From positions 79,911-143,910 of the forward strand of contig NZ_RCZM01000006.1 of assembly GCF_006438965.1 (NCBI RefSeq): DNA of 64,000 nt, in the 5' to 3' direction. This document shows positions 51,219 through 59,207 of this stretch, one piece after another. Position 1 is the first letter of the stretch, and each line of letters starts with the position of its first letter. The position numbers were made by a program, and so were the translations under genes. Under the pieces are notes generated by a model that saw only the letters and a list, made by a program, of their open reading frames with translations, made no database searches and was not told the origin of the DNA. The DNA comes from Pedococcus bigeumensis. Its GTDB lineage: Bacteria; Actinomycetota; Actinomycetes; Actinomycetales; Dermatophilaceae.

Positions 51219-52922
51219 ATGAGCGATGACCTGTGGTTCCGCGAAGCCGTCGTCTACCAGATCTACCCCCGCAGCTTTCAGGACTCCAACGGAGACGGCA
51301 TCGGTGACGTCCCGGGCATCATCAGCCGGCTCGACTACCTCGAGCAGCTCGGTGTCGACGTCGTGTGGCTGTCGCCGATCTACACCAGCCCGCAGGACGA
51401 CAACGGCTACGACATCGCCGACTACCAGGACATCGACCCGACCTTCGGGAGTCTCGCCGACGTGGACGCGCTGATCGAACAGGCGCACGCACGCGGCATA
51501 CGCATCGTGATGGACCTTGTCGTCAACCACACGTCCGACGAGCACCCGTGGTTCGTGGAGTCGCGTTCCAGCAAGGACAACCCGAAGCGCGACTGGTACT
51601 GGTGGCAGCCGTCGCGCGACGGACACGAGCCCGGCACCGTAGGCGCGGAGCCGACCAACTGGGAGTCGTTCTTCAGCGGTCCGGCCTGGGACCTGGACGA
51701 GGCGACGGGCGAGTACTACCTGCACCTGTTCAGTCGCAAGCAGCCCGACCTCAACTGGGAGAACCCGGAGGTGCGCGAGGCCGTCTACGCGATGATGCGC
51801 TGGTGGCTGGACCGGGGCATTGACGGGTTCCGGATGGACGTCATCAACATGATCTCCAAGGTGATCCCGCTGCCCGATGGCGCACTGCTGCCGATGAGCC
51901 AGCTCGGTGATGGGACGCCGCACTTCCTGAACGGGCCGCGGATCCACGAGTTCCTGCAGGAGATGCACGCGTCGGTCTTCGAGGGCCGGCCCGAGAAGCT
52001 GCTCACCGTCGGCGAGATGCCCGGGGTGACGGTCGAGGACGCGATCCTCTACACCGACCCCGCCCGCAACGAGGTCGACATGGTCTTCCAGTTCGAGCAC
52101 GTCGGTCTCGACATCGGCGCACACAAGTGGGATCGCAGTCGGGTCGACCTGCGTGACCTCAAGGCCTCGCTCGGCCGCTGGCAGGAGGCGCTCGCGGAGG
52201 TGGGCTGGAACTCGCTCTACTGGAACAACCACGACCAGCCACGCGCTGTGTCGCGGTTCGGTTCGGACGCTCCGGAGCACCGGGTCGCGTCGGCCAAGCT
52301 CCTGGCGACCGTCCTGCACCTGCACCGCGGGACGCCCTACGTCTACCAGGGCGAGGAGCTCGGCATGACCAACGTGCCGTTCGCGACCGCCGCCGACTTC
52401 CTCGACATCGAGTCGGTCAACTACTACGACCTGGCCGTCGCCGCCGGTGGTGACGTCGAGCAGATCCTTGCCAACCTGCGGCTCGGCAGCCGCGACAACG
52501 CCCGCTCGCCCATGCAGTGGGACGACAGCGCGAACGCCGGCTTCTCGACCGGAAAGCCTTGGTCTGCAACGAATCCCAACTACCCCGAGATCAACGCTGC
52601 TGCGGCGGTGGCCGACCAGGACTCGGTGTTCCACCACTACCGCCGGGTCATCGAGCTGCGTCACACCGAGCCGACCATCGCGCACGGCGACTTCACGATG
52701 ATCGCGCCGAACCACCCGACGCTCTACGCGTTCACCCGCTCCCACGAAGGCACCGAGCTGCTGGTGCTCGCCAACTTCTCGGGCGACGACCTCGCCCTCG
52801 CTGACGTCGTCGAGGACCTTGACGGCTGGTCGGACTCGACCCTGCTGCTCGGCAACCTCGGCACCCCCACGTCGCCCACTGCCCCGTTGGGCCCTTGGGA
52901 AGCCCGCCTCCTCAAACGCTGA
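51219..52922 (+). CDS. GH13 alpha-glucosidase / oligo-1,6-glucosidase
   Basis: 567 residues of GH13 subfamily 17/23/31 type: FREAVVYQIYPRSFQDSNGDGIGD at the start, DLVVNHTSDEHPWF (region I), GFRMDVINM with the Asp nucleophile (region II), TVGEMPG with the Glu acid/base (region III) and NNHDQPR with the stabilising Asp (region IV). Hydrolyses alpha-1,4/1,6-linked glucosides in the cytosol; exact specificity (maltose, isomaltose, trehalose-6-P) is not settled. ATG 51219 has AAGACT ending 7 bases before (leaderless-like). Confidence 0.9.
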   Translation: MSDDLWFREAVVYQIYPRSFQDSNGDGIGDVPGIISRLDYLEQLGVDVVWLSPIYTSPQDDNGYDIADYQDIDPTFGSLADVDALIEQAHARGIRIVMDLVVNHTSDEHPWFVESRSSKDNPKRDWYWWQPSRDGHEPGTVGAEPTNWESFFSGPAWDLDEATGEYYLHLFSRKQPDLNWENPEVREAVYAMMRWWLDRGIDGFRMDVINMISKVIPLPDGALLPMSQLGDGTPHFLNGPRIHEFLQEMHASVFEGRPEKLLTVGEMPGVTVEDAILYTDPARNEVDMVFQFEHVGLDIGAHKWDRSRVDLRDLKASLGRWQEALAEVGWNSLYWNNHDQPRAVSRFGSDAPEHRVASAKLLATVLHLHRGTPYVYQGEELGMTNVPFATAADFLDIESVNYYDLAVAAGGDVEQILANLRLGSRDNARSPMQWDDSANAGFSTGKPWSATNPNYPEINAAAAVADQDSVFHHYRRVIELRHTEPTIAHGDFTMIAPNHPTLYAFTRSHEGTELLVLANFSGDDLALADVVEDLDGWSDSTLLLGNLGTPTSPTAPLGPWEARLLKR

Positions 52923-53063
52923 CCGGATGCCGCTTGGCGCGCCTGGATCGGCCCCCCGGATAGCGCGTCTGGACGGCCACCTCTGAGCGGGCGACCGGTG
53001 GCCGCGCCTGCAGTTCTGGCGTTCTGCCCATCCAGGTTTGGACGTTGTGCCACGCTTCTGGGC

Positions 53064-53501
53064 GTGATTCGAGCTGAACTTGGACTGGGGATCCTCGGGA
53101 CCGCGTTGTGGATCTACTGCCTCTTCGACGTGATCATGACCGATGAGTCGCGGATCAGGAACCTGCCAAAGGTGACCTGGATCTTCATCGTGCTCGTCAC
53201 GTCCGTCGTGGGTGCAGTGGCTTGGCTGGTCGGTGGGCGGCCACAGGGGCCGGCGCGGAGCCTGCCCTACAAAGGGAACACGGGCGCGGCCTTCCCGGAG
53301 TACGAGCGGCCTGGGCGGTTCGTCGCGACCAACCCGGACGACGACGCGGAGTTCCTGCGCAAGGTGCGCGAGCGCGCCGCGGCGCAGACCGCAGAGGCGA
53401 AGCGGCAACGCCTGGAACGCGAGCGGCTCGAAGCCGAGGACCGTGAGCGCCGCCGCGGCAAGGCGACCGATGGCGAGCCTGACCAGGTGGACCCGGCATA
53501 G
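53064..53501 (+). CDS. PLDc_N-domain membrane protein
   Basis: 145 residues. Two transmembrane segments (about 5-24 and 40-58) with LWIYCLFDVIMTD and LPKVTWIFIVLVTSVVGAVAWLVGGRP match the phospholipase-D-nuclease N-terminal (PLDc_N) module, which here stands alone. A long charged helical tail (about 95-140, Arg/Glu-rich coiled coil) follows. Function unknown; such proteins are common in Micrococcales. GTG 53064 chosen because the first helix starts directly after it. The GTCAAG hairpin array begins 4 bp after the stop. Confidence 0.8.
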   Translation: MIRAELGLGILGTALWIYCLFDVIMTDESRIRNLPKVTWIFIVLVTSVVGAVAWLVGGRPQGPARSLPYKGNTGAAFPEYERPGRFVATNPDDDAEFLRKVRERAAAQTAEAKRQRLERERLEAEDRERRRGKATDGEPDQVDPA

Positions 53502-53504
53502 CAG

Positions 53505-53637
53505 GCGTCAAGGCGCTTGACGCGTGCTGGGGAAGGGTGCGAGGGACGGCTCCCCGCCCTCGCGTCAAGGCGCTCGAGGTCTCCGCGGAAGACAGGGGGC
53601 CGGCCGCTCCCGCACGGGCGTCAAGGCGCTTGACGTC
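53505..53637. repeat. GTCAAG hairpin array, 57-bp period
   Basis: GCGTCAAGGCGCTTGACGC at 53505-53523, a degenerate copy at 53562 and GCGTCAAGGCGCTTGACG at 53619, spaced exactly 57 bp. Units 1 and 3 are perfect palindromes with a GCG loop. The array lies between convergent gene ends. The same core is in the hairpin at 1144-1178. Confidence 0.75.
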
Positions 53638-53685
53638 TGCGCCGGACGCAGGTGACGGGCCGGTCGGGTGACGGGTGCATTGGGA

Positions 53686-54594
53686 TCAGGAGTCGGGAGT
53701 GGCGGCGCGCAGGGCGGCCAGCACCTTGGTGTCGATGCCGTCGGGGCTGAGCCGCATCTCGTAGTTCGCCTCACCCGCCCAGCTGGACAGGGCCTCGGCT
53801 ACCTCGCCCTGGAAGCCCAGCACAGCAAGTCGTCGGCTCACCTCATCGGCGAGCTGGCCCGTCTCGCGCGCGTCGCCCACCCCGCGCGCGTCGCCCAGCT
53901 CGCGCGCGTCGCCCAGCCCGGTGGCGTCGACCCGGGGGCTGGTCCACGGCAGGACGTCCTCGGGTCCGCCGAAGATGAGGTCGTTCATCCGCAGCAGCCG
54001 CGCCAGCTCTTGTGGCGCGTCGGGATGGTCGTCGACGCGGATGTCGGCGAGGACCCCGCAGTGGTCGTACCCAGCGCCGGGCAGCACGGCATACAGGGCA
54101 GCGCCTTGGCGGCCACGCGAGTCGCCACCCGCTGCGTCACCGGCGAGCAGCGCCGCCACGAGGCGGTCGGTGAGTGACGCGCCCGCTGTGCCCAGCCAGG
54201 CGGACTCCATCGCCGCGACCACCTCGGGCCCGGTGAGGATGTTGCCCTGGATCGCATAGCCACCAGAGGTCTCACGACCGCTGACCCCGCCTGCCCAGTC
54301 CATGCACGAGTCGCCAGTGAAGGTCGCCTGCGAGTCGAGTCCCACGACCCCCAGCTGGCGATGGGCGCGCTCCTCGTCCGGGGACGTGCAGGCGACCACT
54401 GCGGCCGCGGCGTCGCGACCGGAGGCCAGCGCGTCGAGCGCCACGGACCGGTAGCCCACCCGCGCCATCGCTTGCGTCGCAACTGCGCCGACGCCCGGCC
54501 GCACCTCTGGGACCACGGCGCCGACGAACGGGAACTTGCTCGCGACGGCCACGCCGAAGCCCGCACCCACCTGGCCGACGATCGAGAAAGTCAT
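53686..54594 (-). CDS. DUF1028-family (Ntn-hydrolase-fold) protein
   Basis: 302 residues. TFSIVGQVGAGFGVAVASKFPFVGAVVPEV opens the chain as in DUF1028 proteins, where Thr2 would be exposed after Met removal. FTGDSCMDWAGGVSGR, GYAIQGNILTG and a C-terminal peptidoglycan-binding-like part complete the family. Activity is unproven; an Ntn amidohydrolase is suspected. An insertion of three LGDARE-type repeats (about 225-245) is coded by an 18-bp tandem repeat. ATG 54594 has TACCGT ending 6 bases before it (leaderless-like); divergent from chaA. Confidence 0.85.
   Translation of the reverse strand: MTFSIVGQVGAGFGVAVASKFPFVGAVVPEVRPGVGAVATQAMARVGYRSVALDALASGRDAAAAVVACTSPDEERAHRQLGVVGLDSQATFTGDSCMDWAGGVSGRETSGGYAIQGNILTGPEVVAAMESAWLGTAGASLTDRLVAALLAGDAAGGDSRGRQGAALYAVLPGAGYDHCGVLADIRVDDHPDAPQELARLLRMNDLIFGGPEDVLPWTSPRVDATGLGDARELGDARGVGDARETGQLADEVSRRLAVLGFQGEVAEALSSWAGEANYEMRLSPDGIDTKVLAALRAATPDS
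53864..53917. repeat. 18-bp tandem repeat inside the DUF1028 gene
   Basis: Three near-identical TCGCGCGCGTCGCCCAGC units encode the hexapeptide L/V-G-D-A-R-E/G. In frame, so copy-number change would not break the gene. Confidence 0.8.
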
Positions 54595-54654
54595 TCGCCG
54601 ACGGTAGCGCGCTCGCGATTGGGAGACCGACCCCTTGCTCTGCGAGACTGTGGC

Positions 54655-55752
54655 ATGGCCGCGCGAACGACCAATCCCATGTTCACGTGGACAAGTCTCG
54701 CGCCGCTCATAGCCGTCGTCGCCCTGGTCCTCACCTGGGGCCGGCACCTGGGCACGCTGCCCGTCATCCTGGTGGCGGCCGCGCTGGCCGCGGCCGTGCT
54801 CGCCGCGGTGCACCACGCCGAGGTGGTGGCCCACCGGGTCGGTGAACCCTTCGGCTCGCTCGTCCTGGCTGTGGCGGTCACGATCATCGAGGTGGCGCTC
54901 ATCGTCACGCTGGTGATCAGCGGCGGCAAGGACACCCAGTCGCTCGCGCGCGACACGGTCTTTGCTGCGGTGATGATCACCTGCAACGGCATCGTGGGCC
55001 TGTCCCTGTTCGTCGGCGCGATGAAGTACCGCCTCATCTCGTTCAACGCCGAGGGGACGGGCGCGGCGCTGGCCACCGTGACCACCCTGGCGGTCATGAC
55101 GATGGTGGTGCCGACCTTCACGACGAGCGCGCTCGGTCCGGAGTTCTCCAGCTCCCAGCTCGCCTTCGCCGCGGTGATCTCGCTCGCGCTCTACGGGATG
55201 TTCGTCTCGACCCAGACGCGGCGGCACCGTGACTTCTTCCTGCCGGTCAGCCACGACGGCAAGCCCCTCGAGGACGAGCACGCCGACCCGCCCACCGACC
55301 GCGAGACGTACTTCAGCCTGGGTCTGTTGCTCGTGTCGCTGGTGGCCGTCGTCGGGCTGGCCAAGGTCGAGTCCCCGGCCATCGAGTCCGGGGTCGCTGC
55401 GGCCGGCTTCCCGCAGTCCTTCGTCGGCGTCGTCATCGCGCTGCTCGTGCTGCTGCCCGAGACCCTCGCCGCCGCTCGCGCCGCCCGGGGCAACCGGATC
55501 CAGACGAGCCTGAACCTCGCCCTCGGCTCGGCGATGGCGAGCATCGGCCTGACCATCCCTGCCATCGCGATCGCGTCGATCTGGCTGGACGGCCCGCTGC
55601 TGCTCGGCCTCGGCCCGACCCAGATGGTGCTGCTCGCGCTGACTGTCGTGGTCAGCGTGCTCACCGTGGTGCCTGGTCGCGCGACCCGGCTGCAAGGTGG
55701 CGTCCACCTCGTGCTGCTCGCCGCGTTCGTCTTCCTCGCCGTCAACCCGTAG
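54655..55752 (+). CDS. chaA: Calcium/cation-proton antiporter (ChaA/CaCA superfamily)
   Basis: 365 residues with 11 hydrophobic segments. Two alpha-repeat motifs mark a CaCA exchanger: GEPFGSLVLAVAVTIIEVALIV in the first half and GVVIALLVLLPETLAAARAARGNRIQTSLNLALGSAMASIGLTIP in the second, each with the acidic residue of the ion site. It exports Ca2+ or Na+/K+ in exchange for H+. ATG 54655 was preferred over upstream starts; GAGACT ends 5 bases before it. Start-to-start distance to the divergent DUF1028 gene is only 60 bp. Confidence 0.88.
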   Translation: MAARTTNPMFTWTSLAPLIAVVALVLTWGRHLGTLPVILVAAALAAAVLAAVHHAEVVAHRVGEPFGSLVLAVAVTIIEVALIVTLVISGGKDTQSLARDTVFAAVMITCNGIVGLSLFVGAMKYRLISFNAEGTGAALATVTTLAVMTMVVPTFTTSALGPEFSSSQLAFAAVISLALYGMFVSTQTRRHRDFFLPVSHDGKPLEDEHADPPTDRETYFSLGLLLVSLVAVVGLAKVESPAIESGVAAAGFPQSFVGVVIALLVLLPETLAAARAARGNRIQTSLNLALGSAMASIGLTIPAIAIASIWLDGPLLLGLGPTQMVLLALTVVVSVLTVVPGRATRLQGGVHLVLLAAFVFLAVNP

Positions 55753-55778
55753 CGGCTCCACCGCCGGCACAGCTCGCG

Positions 55779-55814
55779 GGTATGCCGGCGCGCCCGGTGG
55801 GTGGGCGGCATACC
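55779..55814. repeat. Inverted pair of the CGGCATAC octamer
   Basis: GGTATGCCG and CGGCATACC 18 bases apart, between chaA (stop 55752) and the macro-domain gene (start 55823). It could end chaA transcription. The right copy also supplies the TACCGT hexamer in front of the macro gene. Confidence 0.7.
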
Positions 55815-55822
55815 GTGGGTCG

Positions 55823-56374
55823 ATGGCCACCATCGAAGCCGTCCTGGGTGACATCACCACAGAGCACGTCGACGCCATCGTCAACGCCGCGAACGCACTG
55901 ATGCTCGGCGGTGGTGGGGTCGACGGCGCGATCCACGCGGCGGCCGGGCCGCGGCTGCTCGAGGCCTGTCGCCGGGTCCGGAACACCACCCACCGCGACG
56001 GGCTCGCCGTCGGCGAGGCGGTGGCAACCTCGGCCGGGAACCTGCCCGCCCAGTGGGTGATCCACACCGTCGGACCGAACCGGCACCGCGGGCAGACCGA
56101 CCCGGCCCTGCTGGCGTCCTGCTTCACACGCTGCCTCGAGGTCGCCCGCGAGATCGGCGCCCGCAGCATCGCGTTCCCCGCGGTCAGCGCCGGTGTCTAC
56201 GGCTGGGACTCGGCGGACGTCGCGAGGATCGCGGTGGACGCAGTGCGCAAGGACCTCGCCGCACACGATGACGCCGATGACCCGGAGGCTGCGGACGGCG
56301 CGATCGAGCTCGTGCGGTTCGTGCTGTTCAGCGCGTCCTCGCTGGCTGACTTCGAGGCGGCTCTCGCCGACTGA
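55823..56374 (+). CDS. Macro-domain protein (O-acetyl-ADP-ribose deacetylase type)
   Basis: 183 residues. GDITTEHVDAIVNAANALMLGGGGVDGAIHAAAG has the ADP-ribose-binding Asp and the NAAN and GGGGVDGAIH loops. SIAFPAVSAGVYGW is the phosphate-binding loop. Hydrolyses O-acetyl-ADP-ribose or removes ADP-ribose from Asp/Glu residues or nucleic acids. No sirtuin or DarT-like toxin gene is adjacent. ATG 55823, with TACCGT ending 6 bases upstream (leaderless-like). Confidence 0.93.
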   Translation: MATIEAVLGDITTEHVDAIVNAANALMLGGGGVDGAIHAAAGPRLLEACRRVRNTTHRDGLAVGEAVATSAGNLPAQWVIHTVGPNRHRGQTDPALLASCFTRCLEVAREIGARSIAFPAVSAGVYGWDSADVARIAVDAVRKDLAAHDDADDPEAADGAIELVRFVLFSASSLADFEAALAD

Positions 56375-56377
56375 CCG

Positions 56378-57073
56378 TCAGGCGCCGGCGCTCATCGCCT
56401 CGTGGTCGCCGTTCGCGGCCGACTCGATCAGCTGGCCGATGACCTCGGCCGAGTGCGCCCCGGAGAGGGCCACCCGCCGGTTGGCCATGAAGAACGGGAC
56501 GCCGGTGATGCCGATGTCGATGGCCGCGGCCTCGTCCTCACGGACGTTGGGGGCGTACTGGCCACCGGCCAGCACGGCTGACACCCGTCGCCCGTCCAGG
56601 CCGGCCTCGGTGCCGAGCCGCTGCAGGGTCTCGATGTCGTCGATGAGCTTGCCCTCGGTGAAGTGCGCGCTGTAGAACCGCTCCAGCACGGCCGCCTGCA
56701 GCGCGTGGCCGCCCTGGGCCAGGCCCAGCGCCACCAGCCGGTGGGCGTCGAACGAGTTGGCCCGCAGCTGCTTGTCGACGTCGATCTCGACTCCGTCGGG
56801 GCGGCCCAGCACGGCCGGCCGCTCGGCGATCTCGCGGGCTCCAGCCAGGTCGGTGCCGTACCGCTTCGCCAGCCAGGCGAGCACCGTCTCCCCCGTGCCG
56901 TGCTCAGCCTTCGGGTCGAGCTCGAACGCGTGGTAGGTCACCGTCACCTCGGCCGGGTGCGCGCTCTCGGCGATGGCCAGCTCGAGCCGTCGCTTCCCGA
57001 GATAGCACCAGGGGCAGACCACGTCCGCCCAGACGTCGATCTCCACTGCGTTCGTGAGCGCCGGTTCGTTCAT
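56378..57073 (-). CDS. DsbA/FrnE-family thioredoxin-fold protein
   Basis: 231 residues. VEIDVWADVVCPWCYLGKRRLE gives the C-P-W-C active site of the FrnE/DsbA (2-hydroxychromene isomerase-like) group. The helical insertion (LRANSFDAHRLVALG) and GITGVPFFMANRRVALSGA with cis-Pro complete the fold. No signal peptide, so a cytosolic disulfide oxidoreductase or isomerase. ATG 57073 chosen because the thioredoxin strand starts at residue 10. Converges with the macro-domain gene with 3 bp between stops. Confidence 0.9.
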   Translation of the reverse strand: MNEPALTNAVEIDVWADVVCPWCYLGKRRLELAIAESAHPAEVTVTYHAFELDPKAEHGTGETVLAWLAKRYGTDLAGAREIAERPAVLGRPDGVEIDVDKQLRANSFDAHRLVALGLAQGGHALQAAVLERFYSAHFTEGKLIDDIETLQRLGTEAGLDGRRVSAVLAGGQYAPNVREDEAAAIDIGITGVPFFMANRRVALSGAHSAEVIGQLIESAANGDHEAMSAGA

Positions 57074-57106
57074 CCACCCATCCTCACACGACTGCACAAG
57101 TCGGGC

Positions 57107-57136
57107 GTATGCCGTGGGGCCGGCCACCCGGCATAC
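57107..57136. repeat. Second inverted pair of the CGGCATAC octamer
   Basis: GTATGCCG (57107-57114) and CGGCATAC (57129-57136) with a partly self-complementary centre (TGGGGCCGGCCACC). It lies in the gap between the start of the DsbA-like gene and the terminator of the NlpC/P60 gene. Confidence 0.75.
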
Positions 57137-57174
57137 CCACCCCTTGGCCCCCGCTTGGTCTCACCCGGCAACGC

Positions 57175-57212
57175 CGCAGGCCCCCACCCGCCGAAGCGGG
57201 AAGGGGCCTGCG
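57175..57212 (-). terminator. Terminator of the NlpC/P60 gene
   Basis: Outer arms CGCAGGCCCC / GGGGCCTGCG and inner CCCGC / GCGGG around CGAA. It starts 42 bp after the stop of the minus-strand gene. Confidence 0.85.
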
Positions 57213-57254
57213 AACCGTGGCTTGACGCTGGCTGGCCGTGGGGCCGACCTCAGG

Positions 57255-58004
57255 TCAGGGGCGACCGTAGGTGACGCTGGAGGACCAGATCGAGCGGAGC
57301 GCGACGGCCTTGCCGCTGCGCGGGGAGTCCCACATCATGCCGTTTCCGGCGTAGATGCCCACGTGGTAGGCCGGGCTGCCGAAGAACACGAGGTCCCCGG
57401 GCTGCGGGCTGGACACGCGGGTGGTGGCCTGACGCTGCGCCTCGGCCGTGCGCGGCAGGCTGATGCCGACCTGGCGGAAGACGTAGGCCGTGAAGCCGGA
57501 GCAGTCGAAGCCGGTCGACGGGCTGGTGCCGCCGTAGGAGTACATCAGGCCTTCGTACTGGGCCGCGATGCCGAGAACGCCACCGGCAGCGGGCTTGAGG
57601 CTGGTGTAGTCCTTGCGGGTCGTCGAGCGGCTCACGGTCGACGCACTGCTGCGGTCGGCCGTGCGCGTCACAGCAACGGCCGGCACGACGACGGGCTTCG
57701 GCTTGGGCTTGGCGGTCGCCTTGAAGCCGATGACACCGAAGGCGTTGGTCGCCGCCGGTGCTGCGGTCTCGGGCGCCTGCACTGCGACGGGCGCCGCGAC
57801 AGTGGTGGCCTTGGCCACCGACTTCGGGCTGGCCGTGGCGGCAGAGGCGGGAAGGGCGAACGAGGCGACGAGACCACCGGAAGCGGCGATGACCGCTGAG
57901 GTCTTGACGGCCGGCTGCGCGGCGCTGGCCACGATGCCCGACAACTCGGATACGGGATTGAAACGGCCCGGCGCGCGGTGGCGGCCTGAACTGGGTGAAG
58001 CCAC
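57255..58004 (-). CDS. NlpC/P60 peptidoglycan endopeptidase
   Basis: 249 residues. A long n-region and hydrophobic signal segment (about 35-60, ending LPASAA) precede an Ala/Pro/Lys linker and a C-terminal NlpC/P60 domain (about 135-249). Catalytic Cys is in GFDCSGFTAYVF, His in YHVGIYAGNGMMWD. Cleaves gamma-D-Glu/mDAP bonds in wall peptides (RipA-like role in growth or separation). GTG 58004 chosen for GGAGG 10 bases upstream and because the c-di-AMP riboswitch ends just before. Expression should fall or rise with c-di-AMP. Confidence 0.9.
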   Translation of the reverse strand: MASPSSGRHRAPGRFNPVSELSGIVASAAQPAVKTSAVIAASGGLVASFALPASAATASPKSVAKATTVAAPVAVQAPETAAPAATNAFGVIGFKATAKPKPKPVVVPAVAVTRTADRSSASTVSRSTTRKDYTSLKPAAGGVLGIAAQYEGLMYSYGGTSPSTGFDCSGFTAYVFRQVGISLPRTAEAQRQATTRVSSPQPGDLVFFGSPAYHVGIYAGNGMMWDSPRSGKAVALRSIWSSSVTYGRP

Positions 58005-58021
58005 GATGGATGAACCTCCGG

Positions 58022-58213
58022 CGCCTACGAGGTGAGCTGTCGGGTTCGGGTGGAGGTAGATCACCCGGCCTCCACGGTTGCCACCCGACCTTGCGGGCGC
58101 GTACGTGGGGGCTTCACCCCGAGGACCATCTCGAGAGATGGCCCAAAAGTGGGTCCCCCGCTCCTGCCAAGCGGTTGAAACTGATGACTCGGGCGTGGTG
58201 ACAGGACTAGGCG
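58022..58213 (-). ncRNA. c-di-AMP riboswitch (ydaO/yuaA class)
   Basis: On the minus strand the leader contains, in order, CGGGGGACCCACTTTTGGG, GGGGTGAAGCCCC, then ACCCGAACCCGACAGCTCACC and TCGTAGGCG. These are the conserved blocks of the ydaO class (GGGGGACCC, TGAAGCC, CCCGACAGCTAACC, AGGCG). A closing stem pairs CGCCTA (58213-58208) with TAGGCG (58027-58022). The Shine-Dalgarno of the NlpC/P60 gene follows directly, as usual for actinobacterial wall-hydrolase genes. Confidence 0.92.
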
Positions 58214-58227
58214 TTTCCACATCGAGC

Positions 58228-58254
58228 CGATCCACTCAGGGGGCGAGTGGATCG
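58228..58254. repeat. 10-bp-arm inverted repeat in the riboswitch 5' region
   Basis: CGATCCACTC and GAGTGGATCG flank a 7-base loop. It begins at about the predicted +1 of the riboswitch transcript, so it is either a 5' stabilising hairpin or an operator. Confidence 0.65.
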
Positions 58255-58259
58255 CAGCC

Positions 58260-58288
58260 ACCGTACACAAGGCCCATGGGAATGTCAC
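58260..58288 (-). promoter_or_regulatory. Promoter of the riboswitch-NlpC/P60 transcript
   Basis: On the minus strand GTGACA and TACGGT are separated by 17 bases, placing +1 near 58253, about 40 nt before the riboswitch P1 stem. Acceptable match to a housekeeping sigma factor. Confidence 0.5.
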
Positions 58289-58423
58289 GTTGAGGTCACG
58301 GCAGCCCCATGAAAGTCCATGCTGACGCGTCTTGCCCGCCTCTGCCGGCGTGCTCAGGAATCGGGCAGGTGGTCCTCAATCGGACACGCCGATGCGCTCA
58401 TACGAGCGGGCGAAGTGTGCCGA

Positions 58424-59122
58424 TCAGACGAGCGCGCCGAAGACGTGCTGCGCGACCTCGTCGGGCAGCGAGACGCCGGTGGACTCGGGTGCACCCTCGC
58501 GGACGGCGACCACCCGGCCGTCGGCCCGGTGCACCCGCACCCGCTCGCCGGGCAGCAGGCGCGCGACGGTCAGCAGGCTCAGCGCCTCGTGGTCGACCTG
58601 GACCGGCTCGCCGATCCGGCGCACGAGCACCGTCTCGGGGGTCTCGCCGGCCAGCTCGGTCAGGGTGTGCAGACCCGAGCGGAAGTCCTCGGTGGGCTCG
58701 TCGTCGCCGAGCTCATCGAGGCCCGGGATGGGGTTGCCGTAGGGCGAGTCGTGGTGGTCCTTGAGCATGGCCAGGATCTTGCGCTCGACCCGCTCGGACA
58801 TCACGTGCTCCCAGCGGCAGGCCTCGTCGTGGACGTACTCCCACTCGAGGCCGATGACGTCGACCAGCAACCGCTCGGCCAGCCGGTGCTTGCGCATCAC
58901 CCGGGTGGCGAGCAGCCGGCCGTGGTCGGAGAGCTCGAGGTGACGGTCGCCGGCGAGGCTGAGCAGGCCGTCGCGCTCCATCCGGGCGACGGTCTGGGAG
59001 ACGGTCGGACCCGAGTGCGCCAGACGCTCGGCGATGCGGGCGCGCAGCGGTGGGATGCCCTCTTCCTCGAGCTCGAAGATCGTCTTGAGGTACATCTCGG
59101 TGGTGTCGATCAGGTCGGTCAC
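58424..59122 (-). CDS. ideR: Iron-dependent repressor IdeR (DtxR family)
   Basis: 232 residues. With GTG 59122 as start, numbering falls exactly on the DtxR/IdeR ligands: Met10, His79, Glu83, His98, Cys102, Glu105, His106, which settles the start. The winged helix is RARIAERLAHSGPTVSQTVARMERDG. An SH3-like C-terminal domain is present (about 150-232). Fe2+-bound dimer represses siderophore and iron-uptake genes and may activate storage genes. No iron genes are adjacent, as expected for a global regulator. Confidence 0.94.
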   Translation of the reverse strand: MTDLIDTTEMYLKTIFELEEEGIPPLRARIAERLAHSGPTVSQTVARMERDGLLSLAGDRHLELSDHGRLLATRVMRKHRLAERLLVDVIGLEWEYVHDEACRWEHVMSERVERKILAMLKDHHDSPYGNPIPGLDELGDDEPTEDFRSGLHTLTELAGETPETVLVRRIGEPVQVDHEALSLLTVARLLPGERVRVHRADGRVVAVREGAPESTGVSLPDEVAQHVFGALV

Positions 59123-59207
59123 GGGCCTAAGCCTCTCACCTGCGGCCGTCAGCGCGTCACCGATCACCCGCGCGCCCGATCGTCCACCCACTCGACCGCG
59201 TCCCGGA

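Noticed and set aside
53505..53637. Small CRISPR array
   Set aside because: Only three repeats, one degenerate, with short palindromic repeats of 16-19 bp and no cas genes or leader; better explained as hairpin repeats.
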